A stretch of DNA of 64,000 nucleotides from the NCBI GenBank assembly GCA_963798805.1, contig CAWCVC010000010.1:1302001-1366000 (forward strand), written 5' to 3'. Source of the DNA: CAVZCK01 sp963798805 (lineage in GTDB: Bacteria; Pseudomonadota; Alphaproteobacteria; Rhizobiales; Rhodomicrobiaceae). Each line of letters starts with the position of its first letter. The first letter of the stretch is position 1. Positions 56,801 to 64,000 of the stretch are shown piece by piece. The translations under genes and the position numbers were made by a program. The notes beneath the pieces are model-generated. The model worked only from the letters and a program-made list of their open reading frames with translations. It was not told the origin of the DNA and ran no database searches.

Positions 56801-56839
56801 TCGTTTCTGCCTCCGAAAATCGACCCGAAAGAGTAAACC

Positions 56840-57196
56840 ATGACGCGAAGCGTTTGTGCTATTACGTGTTTGCTTACGCTGTTGAGCGTATCGCCGGCTC
56901 AGGCCTTGCAGATAACCAACCGCGATACTGAAGACCATAAGATGACGATGACCGAAAAGGACAAATCACGCGACATCGTCGTCAAACCCTCGGAAGTGCT
57001 CGACAATGTCTGCAATGCCGGCTGCACGATCAAAATGTCCGACGGCGAGGAGTACGAATTCGACGGCAATGAGCTCGTCTCGATCGAGGAAGGCTTGATG
57101 TTTCTCGATGAACCGTCAGACGCCGGAGCACCGGACACCGGCAGCAGTGAGCCTTCCCCGGCTCCCAGCGACGGCGCGGCAAAAAAAGATAAGTGA
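56840..57196 (+). CDS. Small periplasmic protein of unknown function
   Basis: The 118-residue product has a signal peptide ending near AQA (residue 22). A folded part of about 70 residues follows with two cysteines (DNVCNAGCTIKM) that may form a disulfide, then an acidic, Pro/Ser-rich tail ending KKDK. I do not recognise the domain. The tail looks disordered. It may share a transcript with the basic peptide gene upstream. It converges on galE. Confidence 0.65.
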   Translation: MTRSVCAITCLLTLLSVSPAQALQITNRDTEDHKMTMTEKDKSRDIVVKPSEVLDNVCNAGCTIKMSDGEEYEFDGNELVSIEEGLMFLDEPSDAGAPDTGSSEPSPAPSDGAAKKDK

Positions 57197-57235
57197 CAAG
57201 GGCTTAGTGCCTGCGCGCGGCCTTGCGGAAACAGA

Positions 57236-58243
57236 TTACTCTGCCGCAGTCCGTTCCGCGCGGCGATGCGCGTCGAGCTTGCGCTCCCAGTTCAGCGCAT
57301 GCTCGACTATGAGATCGAGATCGGCAAATTGCGGCTGCCACGGCAGCACTTCATGGATGCGCACGGTGCCGGCGACAAGCTCCGCCGGATCGCCGGCACG
57401 GCGGCCGGCCATGCGGACCTCGAAATCCATACCCGAGACGCGCTTCACGGTCTCGATCACCTGAAGCACCGAATAGCCGCGGCCATAGCCGCAATTCAGC
57501 ACGACGCTGTCGCCGCCGCCCCGCAAATAGCCGAGCGCCTGCGCGTGAGCCCGGGCCAGATCGCTGACATGGATGTAGTCGCGCACGCAGGTTCCGTCCG
57601 CCGTCGGATAATCGGCGCCGAACACCTCCAGATAGGGCCGCCTGCCGGTCACCACCTCGCCCGCGACCTTGATCAGATGCGTCGCCCGCGGTGTCGCCTG
57701 GCCGGACCGTCCGGCCGGATCGGCGCCCGCGACGTTGAAATAGCGCAGGGCGCAGTAGCGAAGCGGATGAGCGACGGCGGTGTCCGCCAGCATCCGCTCC
57801 GTCATCATTTTCGACGCGCCATAGGGCGAGATCGGCTGCAGCGGCGCGGTCTCGGCGACCGGAACGCGCTCGGGGATGCCGTAAACCGCCGCGGTCGATG
57901 AGAAGATAAAATGCTCGACACCGCGCGCCACGGCCGCGGCCATCAGCGCGCGGGACTTCACCGCGTTGTTGAGATAGTAGCCGAGCGGATCGACGACGGA
58001 GTCGGGCACCACGATCGAGCCGGCAAAATGCAGAATGGATTCGATGTCGAACTCGGTCATGACACGGCCGAGCAAAGCCTCGTCGCCGACATCGCCTTCA
58101 ACGAAAATCGCTTCCCGCGGCACGAGATGCCGCTGTCCGGTCGACAGATTGTCGAGAACGATAACCTGCTCGCCGGCGTCGATGAGATCGAGCGCCATGT
58201 GACTGCCGATATAACCGGCTCCGCCCGTCACCAAGACAGCCAT
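57236..58243 (-). CDS. galE: UDP-glucose 4-epimerase
   Basis: GalE interconverts UDP-glucose and UDP-galactose for surface polysaccharides. The 335-residue product has the NAD motif LVTGGAGYIGSHMAL at residues 4-18, FSSTAAVYG with the catalytic Ser, SPYGASKMMTE with the catalytic Tyr and Lys, and RYFNVAGADPAG. The start at 58243 (MAVLVTGG) is the family N-terminus. It lies 35 bases after dksA and may share its transcript. Confidence 0.94.
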   Translation of the reverse strand: MAVLVTGGAGYIGSHMALDLIDAGEQVIVLDNLSTGQRHLVPREAIFVEGDVGDEALLGRVMTEFDIESILHFAGSIVVPDSVVDPLGYYLNNAVKSRALMAAAVARGVEHFIFSSTAAVYGIPERVPVAETAPLQPISPYGASKMMTERMLADTAVAHPLRYCALRYFNVAGADPAGRSGQATPRATHLIKVAGEVVTGRRPYLEVFGADYPTADGTCVRDYIHVSDLARAHAQALGYLRGGGDSVVLNCGYGRGYSVLQVIETVKRVSGMDFEVRMAGRRAGDPAELVAGTVRIHEVLPWQPQFADLDLIVEHALNWERKLDAHRRAERTAAE

Positions 58244-58278
58244 ATCGGCGTCCTTTCTGCCGCCGGTTTCCCGGCCGT

Positions 58279-58695
58279 TCAATCGTCGCGATAGATGCGC
58301 TCGCGGCGCTCGTGCCGCTCCTGCGCCTCGAGGCTCCGCTCGACCACCGGACGCGCCTCAAGACGCTTGAGACTTATTGGCTCTCCGGTGTCGACACAAT
58401 AGCCATAACTACCGTCATCGATTCGCATTAAGGCTTCGTCAATCTTGGCGATCAATTTCCGTTGACGATCGCGGGCGCGCAGTTCGAGTGCGCGTTCCGT
58501 TTCGGAGCTCGCTCTGTCGGTCAGATCAGGATGCTGGCCGGAGTCTTGAAGGTTATCGAGGGTTTCGCGGCTTGACCGCAGGATTTCTGTTTTCCAATCG
58601 AGCAGCTTTTTCCTGAAATAGGCCAGCTGCCGCTCGTTCATGAATGGCTCGTCCTCCGACGGCCGGTAGTCCTTAGGCAGTTTCAAGCCGCCCAT
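58279..58695 (-). CDS. dksA: RNA polymerase-binding factor DksA, zinc-cysteine-poor form
   Basis: DksA enters the secondary channel of RNA polymerase and works with ppGpp in the stringent response. The 138-residue product has the coiled-coil part (FRKKLLDWKTEILRSSRETL), the tip region DLTDRASSETER and the C-terminal YGYCVDTGEPISLKRLEARP. Only one cysteine is left of the usual four, as in other rhizobial DksA proteins, so zinc binding is unlikely. It is a functional partner of the rsh gene at 7.1 kb. Confidence 0.94.
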   Translation of the reverse strand: MGGLKLPKDYRPSEDEPFMNERQLAYFRKKLLDWKTEILRSSRETLDNLQDSGQHPDLTDRASSETERALELRARDRQRKLIAKIDEALMRIDDGSYGYCVDTGEPISLKRLEARPVVERSLEAQERHERRERIYRDD

Positions 58696-58912
58696 ACAGA
58701 ACCTCTTGCTGGTAACGAGATGTCGCTCTCAGTGCCGTCACAGCACAGTGCTCACGTCGATGCACCGCTGCGGAGACCGTAAATTTGCGGCACGTATTTA
58801 GCCTTAATTGCCACCAAGTCAAGCGCAACCAGCGCAGACTACACGCGCAGCGTTGCCATTCGCTCTAACGCGACGCCGGTAATTTTCGGAGAAAATGATG
58901 TTTTCGAAGATC

Positions 58913-60016
58913 TCAGGCGACGCGTCTTTCGGCCGAATTCCGCCATCCTTCATCATGGCGGAACCACTCTTCCTCTCCGGTGAACCGGATATCGGCAAGC
59001 GGGCGCATGACGCCGTTCGAATAATGGGCAAAGAGCCGCCCGCGGCCGGACATGGAGATTCCGGCGAAATCGCCGCCGATGCAGCCGTCCGCCTCGGATT
59101 TCAGCACCTTGACGAGGCCGCTGCGGTCAGCGAACTGGGTGATGCCGGCGCTGCCGAAGATCATCGAGACATTGCCGATGCGGACGCCGTCGATCATCAT
59201 ATCCATCACCGGAACGACCAGGGAGGCTTCCTCCAGCCGGCCGTCCGCGCCGAAGATGAAGGGATGCCCCGTATTCTTCCAGGCCACCTCGCCCGCCCGC
59301 GCGTCCCGGCGCACCCGGTAGAACAGGTTCCAGCTGTCGCACCCGGCGCTCCTGAGCGAGGTCATCTTGGCCCAGCGCAGAACGAGGTGCACGGTCCGCC
59401 CGTCGGGCGAGATCACCGAAACCGAGCCGCCCGCCAGCGAACGATCGAGAAATTTCAGCCGGTCATCGCCGAGCACGATGCCTGAGCCGTGCACCGAGGG
59501 ATCACGTGCGAACAGCGTCTTGTCGAGCAGTTCGCTGCCGGTCTCGTCGAAATCGGCGAGGGCCGTGAGCGGATAAGTCGGCAGATTGGCCTTGTACGAG
59601 ATCCGGCTCGTCCCGAAGGTCTCGGTCGCCGCGGCGTCGACCCGGACGATCTCCGGCTCGCTGACGACCGGCTCGCCATCCTCATCCAGCGGCAGTCCGA
59701 GCAGGAACTGGCCTTCGCTGTTGATCAGATAGCCGTCCTCGCTCAGGGCGAGTTCTTCGTCGTCCGAGGCAAAGGGGCGGGTGAAAAGCGGCTGGCCGGA
59801 GGCGGTAACGCCGGTCTGCCGGCAAACCAGGAAAAGCTCGGCCGGCGCCGAATGGACATGAGGCTCGGTATCGGGGTGAACGAGCGGCTCCTCGTCTGCC
59901 CAGGGCAGGCTGAGCTCAGGCTCGAACGCCCGGACATCGTCCTGAAAATCGAAGATCGCCGCGCCCGTGAACTGCCGCAAGCCCGGTGCTGACGCCAATG
60001 CTTGAATCAGCCCCAT
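58913..60016 (-). CDS. Orphan flagellar-hook (FlgE)-like protein
   Basis: The 367-residue protein shows the pattern of hook protein FlgE domains. It has an LFLVCRQTGVTASGQPLFTR and DGYLINSEGQFLLGLPLDEDG block. LDKTLFARDPSVHGSGIVLG and VHLVLRWAKMTS with SWNLFYRV follow. Near the end are MMIDGVRIGNVSMIFGSAGI and RLFAHYSNGVMRPLADIRF. It lacks the usual N-terminal SMQTAISGL-type helix and the C-terminal coiled coil, so it could not pack as a normal hook subunit. No other flagellar gene is nearby. The ATG at 60016 follows GGGGAGA. Confidence 0.68.
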   Translation of the reverse strand: MGLIQALASAPGLRQFTGAAIFDFQDDVRAFEPELSLPWADEEPLVHPDTEPHVHSAPAELFLVCRQTGVTASGQPLFTRPFASDDEELALSEDGYLINSEGQFLLGLPLDEDGEPVVSEPEIVRVDAAATETFGTSRISYKANLPTYPLTALADFDETGSELLDKTLFARDPSVHGSGIVLGDDRLKFLDRSLAGGSVSVISPDGRTVHLVLRWAKMTSLRSAGCDSWNLFYRVRRDARAGEVAWKNTGHPFIFGADGRLEEASLVVPVMDMMIDGVRIGNVSMIFGSAGITQFADRSGLVKVLKSEADGCIGGDFAGISMSGRGRLFAHYSNGVMRPLADIRFTGEEEWFRHDEGWRNSAERRVA

Positions 60017-60228
60017 CTTACGTCTCCCCACAAAAAATCGAACTCAAATCTCCCGCCAGACTGCTCCATCAATGCTTATGAAACGTAAACGTCGGGCCGG
60101 ACTTCCAAAAAGAAATTGATTAAAAGCTTCGGCCGGGCTTTGCTGATCCGCGCAATTGGCGGTTGCGCAAAAGCTTGTCGGCCCGCGGCCGGCGCCTAAA
60201 TACGCCGGGTGGAAATGTACCAGGACGG

Positions 60229-61077
<849 letters not shown>

Positions 61078-61152
61078 TCAATCGTAACACCTTTCGCCGC
61101 CGGCCGTGGTATAAGGACGTGATAGCCGGGGTTGAGATGAGGAGTTCCCGAA

Positions 61153-62100
61153 ATGCCGAGCTTTCGAAAGCTTGCGGCTTTTTCAGTAGGTCTTGGGGCA
61201 TTCGCAATCGTTTCGAGCAATGCTCAGGCGGCAACCAGCGTGTGGGACCATAACGGCTCCGCATTGCGTCTGGAGGAAAATGGCAAGAAGCGCGCCTTCG
61301 TCTATGACGATCCGCGCGGGCCTCTGGCGGCGGCCGGCGTGAAGCGCGGCACCGTCCTGTTCGACGGCGAGGAGAAGTCCGACGGCAGGCTCGCGGGCTA
61401 CGCCAAGCTGTTCCGCAAGGGCTGCAGCCCGGTCGATTATTTCGTCGAGGGCGCGTACAACAAGCAGAAAGGCGAGATCCTGCTGCAGGGTCAGGCGCCG
61501 ATCTATTCCGGCAATGGCTGCAAGATCACCGGCTATTCGGATAATGGCAGCGCCAGCAGCCTGTCCTTCACGCGCATCAACGGCGGCGAAGATTACGTCG
61601 CGCGCAATGAAGACGGATCCTCCGATCATCGCGACCGGCCATCCTATCTGCCGCCGCCCTCGCTGTCGTCTCCCGACGGCGCGAGCCGCGACGACCGGAC
61701 TTCCGGAACGGATCGCCACCCGCGCTACAGCGACCGCAACAGCCCATCTCACGACGACGCCACTCACGACGAGGCGACGCACGACGAGGCGACGCAGAAC
61801 GACAGCCAGCAGCACCGCTATGGCCAGCGCGACCAAAGCGAGCGCGACTACAGCCAGCGCGACGATACCGGTCAGGATTATTACGACCGCCACTATGACA
61901 GCCGGGACTACAGCCGGCGGGATGACTACCCGCGGGATTATGCCGAACGCCACGACAGCCACAGCTATCGTTACTATCGCCGCTATGACCGTTACGGCTA
62001 TCCGATCGATCCTGATGCGGACAGCTACGATTCGAACCCTTATTATGACGACGAAGATCCGGCCTATATCCCCTACCAACCGCGCTGGCGCCGTTATTGA
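61153..62100 (+). CDS. Secreted protein with a Tyr/Arg/Asp-rich repetitive tail
   Basis: The 315-residue product has a signal peptide ending in AQA at about residue 26. A folded domain to about residue 145 follows (SVWDHNGSALRLEENGKKRA; DGRLAGYAKLFRKGC; YSGNGCKITGYSDNGSASSL) with two cysteines. The rest is low complexity: an exact repeat of ATHDE, then many RDY, YDR and SQRD units, ending QPRWRRY. The N-terminal domain resembles conserved rhizobial secreted proteins of unknown role. The tail is probably disordered and may bind polyanions or the wall. Confidence 0.7.
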   Translation: MPSFRKLAAFSVGLGAFAIVSSNAQAATSVWDHNGSALRLEENGKKRAFVYDDPRGPLAAAGVKRGTVLFDGEEKSDGRLAGYAKLFRKGCSPVDYFVEGAYNKQKGEILLQGQAPIYSGNGCKITGYSDNGSASSLSFTRINGGEDYVARNEDGSSDHRDRPSYLPPPSLSSPDGASRDDRTSGTDRHPRYSDRNSPSHDDATHDEATHDEATQNDSQQHRYGQRDQSERDYSQRDDTGQDYYDRHYDSRDYSRRDDYPRDYAERHDSHSYRYYRRYDRYGYPIDPDADSYDSNPYYDDEDPAYIPYQPRWRRY

Positions 62101-62145
62101 CGCCCGGCTCGAAAAGAAAGCAGCGCCTGCATTCAGGGCGCTGCC

Positions 62146-63594
62146 TTGATCGTCGACGAGCTGGCAGGTCTTGCCCGTTCGGCCGGAAGTCTTGCGGGCG
62201 GCTGGCTGACGCCGTCCGTCCGGCTCGGCGTCACCGGGCTGGCGCGCTCCGGCAAGACCGTGTTCATCACCGCCCTGGTGCACAATCTGATTGCAGGCGG
62301 CCGGCTGCCGTTTTTCGGCGTCGCCTCGCAAGGCCGGCTCGTGCGCGCCTATCTCGAACCGCAGCCCGATGACGAGGTGCCCCGCTTCGCCTATGAGGAG
62401 CATCTGGCAAAGCTCACCGGCACGCCGCCGGAATGGCCGGAAAGCACCAGGCGGATCAGCCAGCTCCGATTGACGCTGGATTATGAGCCGTCGGCACTCT
62501 TACGCCGCCCGCTCGGCACCTCGACGCTGCACGTCGACATCGTCGATTATCCGGGCGAATGGCTGCTCGATCTGCCGCTCCTTCGGCTCGGCTACGAGGA
62601 GTGGTCGGCCGAAGCGATAGCGCTCAGCCGCGCGCCAGAGCGGCAGGGCTTTGCGCGCGACTGGCACGCCTTCCTGAGCGTCGTCGACCCGGCGGCGAAG
62701 CAGGACGAGCAGACCGCCATGCGCGGCGCCGAACTCTTTACCGACTATCTGCGCCGCTGCCGCTCCGAGGGCAGCCTCTTGTCGACGCTCTCGCCCGGCC
62801 GGATGCTGATGCCGGGCGATCTCAAGGGCTCGCCGGCGCTGACCTTCATGCCGCTCGATCTACAGCCGGGCGCGGGTGCCCCGCACGGCTCGCTTCATGC
62901 GATGATGGCGCGGCGTTTCGAGGCCTATAAGACGCATGTGGTGAAGCCATTCTTCCGCGATCATTTCGCGCGACTCGAACGGCAGATCGTGCTGGTCGAC
63001 GTGCTCGGCGCGATGAACGCCGGACACGCGGCGGTTGCCGATCTTGAGCGCGCGCTGGCCGCCATCCTCGATTGCTTCCGCCCCGGCCCGAATAGCTGGC
63101 TGTCGGGCATTCTCGGCAAGCGCATCGACCGCATCCTGTTCGCTGCGACCAAGGCCGACCATATCCACCACACCAGCCATGACCGGCTGGAGACGATCCT
63201 GCAGGCGCTGGTGCATCGGGCGATCGACCGCGCGCTGTTCTCTGGCGCTTCGGTCCAGTCCGTGGCGCTGGCCGCCGTGCGCGCCACGCATGAGATCGAG
63301 GCGCGCGAGACGGGCGGTCCGCTTGCCTGCATCGCCGGAACGCCGCTGCCGGGCGAAGCGCTCGACGGCCAGCGTTTCGACGGCCGTGAGGAGGTGGCGC
63401 TGTTTCCGGGCGACCTTCCCGAGCCGTCGAAGCTCGCCCATGATGGCAAAGCGGAAGGCACCGGCTCGGAGGTCGCCTTCCTGCGCTTCCGTCCGCCGCG
63501 GGCGCAATCGGCGGGCTTCGGCGCGCCGGCCGCGCTCCCGCATATCAGGCTGGACCGCGCCTTGCAGTTCCTTCTGGGAGACAAGCTCGAATGA
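62146..63594 (+). CDS. ycjX: YcjX-family P-loop protein
   Basis: The 482-residue protein has the P-loop GLARSGKTVFITALVHNL near residue 31, DIVDYPGEWLLDLPLL as a G3-like motif and TKADHIHHTSHDRL as a G4-like motif, the arrangement of the YcjX family linked to stress and envelope control. The start is TTG at 62146. Its stop overlaps the next gene as ATGA, forming the usual ycjX-ycjF pair. Confidence 0.92.
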   Translation: MIVDELAGLARSAGSLAGGWLTPSVRLGVTGLARSGKTVFITALVHNLIAGGRLPFFGVASQGRLVRAYLEPQPDDEVPRFAYEEHLAKLTGTPPEWPESTRRISQLRLTLDYEPSALLRRPLGTSTLHVDIVDYPGEWLLDLPLLRLGYEEWSAEAIALSRAPERQGFARDWHAFLSVVDPAAKQDEQTAMRGAELFTDYLRRCRSEGSLLSTLSPGRMLMPGDLKGSPALTFMPLDLQPGAGAPHGSLHAMMARRFEAYKTHVVKPFFRDHFARLERQIVLVDVLGAMNAGHAAVADLERALAAILDCFRPGPNSWLSGILGKRIDRILFAATKADHIHHTSHDRLETILQALVHRAIDRALFSGASVQSVALAAVRATHEIEARETGGPLACIAGTPLPGEALDGQRFDGREEVALFPGDLPEPSKLAHDGKAEGTGSEVAFLRFRPPRAQSAGFGAPAALPHIRLDRALQFLLGDKLE

Positions 63595-64000
63595 GCGGCG
63601 ACGATCAGGCGAGAGGGCCGAAAATCTTCCGTCTCGACGACACTAGGCTCGGCCCCGTCGAGATGAGCCCGGTCGATGAGCCGGTGACCGTGATCGGCGA
63701 GGAGGTGGAGACCGGCGCCGTCAGCTCCGCCGGTGCCAGGCTCGCCCGCTTTCGCGGCATCGGCTGGGGAGGGATCTTCCTCTCCGCCATCAGCGGTCTG
63801 ATCTCGATCGCCATCGGCATCTGGATCACCAATTTCATCGTCGACCTGTTCACGCGCGGCGGCTGGCTCGGCTATGTCGCACTCGTGCTGGCGCTCATTG
63901 CACTGCTGGCGGCAATCGTGATCGCGGCGCGCGAAATCCTCGGATTCTTCCGGCTCGGCCATGTCGCCGCCATACGGCTCAAGGCCGAAAGTGCGCTCAC
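63591..64000 (+). CDS. ycjF: YcjF-family (DUF697) membrane protein, 3' end beyond the window
   Basis: The visible 136 residues begin MSGDDQARGPKIFRLDD. Two hydrophobic segments follow (about residues 60-80 and 90-115), with RGIGWGGIFLSAISGLISIA and REILGFFRLGHVAAIRLKAE, the pattern of YcjF. It overlaps ycjX by four bases. The frame continues past the window edge. Confidence 0.9.
   Translation, partial: MSGDDQARGPKIFRLDDTRLGPVEMSPVDEPVTVIGEEVETGAVSSAGARLARFRGIGWGGIFLSAISGLISIAIGIWITNFIVDLFTRGGWLGYVALVLALIALLAAIVIAAREILGFFRLGHVAAIRLKAESAL

Noticed and set aside
61740..61800. Short tandem repeats that might look like a CRISPR array
   Set aside because: The repeats are 15 bases, in frame and encode ATHDE within a protein; there are no spacers and no cas genes.

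Overview
The window is a high-GC chromosomal segment of an alphaproteobacterium, most likely of the order Hyphomicrobiales (Rhizobiales). The evidence is the alphaproteobacterial gene order dapA-smpB ... folK-rpoZ-rsh-pyrE ... pdxJ-acpS-lepB, a DksA without the usual zinc cysteines, an aa3-type cytochrome oxidase subunit IV peptide beside a split pntAA/pntAB/pntB transhydrogenase, and short palindromic repeats of the kind common in rhizobial genomes. The genus cannot be named from the sequence alone. Most of the window is housekeeping. No CRISPR array, prophage, transposase gene or obvious defence island was seen.

Layout: 0-14 kb is mostly minus-strand core genes (lepB, acpS, pdxJ, DUF2062, an acyl-CoA synthetase, pyrE, rsh, rpoZ, folK, smpB, dapA), with plus-strand NYN nuclease, family 5 uracil-DNA glycosylase and DUF3775 genes among them. 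It also holds a 1.5-kb gene-free stretch (4.85-6.35 kb) full of inverted repeats. 14.4-19 kb has a lytic transglycosylase, an alpha/beta hydrolase and a BON-like periplasmic protein. 19.3-31.4 kb is the secE-nusG-rplKAJL-rpoBC transcription/translation block, read right to left and closed by a terminator; rpoC carries an apparent one-base insertion. 31.4-37.2 kb has three tRNA genes, PagL, two LysR regulators each divergent from a probable target (an MFS exporter and a tautomerase), and HdeD. 37.4-43.6 kb has yggT-DUF167-folD and the transhydrogenase operon with a lipoprotein gene inside it. 44-47 kb has tandem alpha/beta hydrolases, a TPR lipoprotein and rpsU. 47.4-50.9 kb has part of a phosphonate C-P lyase pathway (DUF1045, phnN, phnM) coupled to a DNA exonuclease gene. 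51-64 kb is more accessory: a cysteine-rich protein, a low-GC island, DUF457, AcuI-like reductase, galE-dksA, an orphan flagellar-hook-like protein, an orphan MoxR ATPase, a secreted Tyr/Arg/Asp-rich protein and ycjX-ycjF.

The most unusual signal is a dispersed family of TA-flanked, MITE-like palindromes. In all six cases where a copy touches the 3' end of a gene, the element's own terminal TAG is the stop codon of that gene. Other points worth checking are the rpoC frameshift, two very short but well-supported genes (27 and 32 residues), a second hydrolase copy that lacks its N-terminal segment, and the exonuclease-phnM-phnN coupling.
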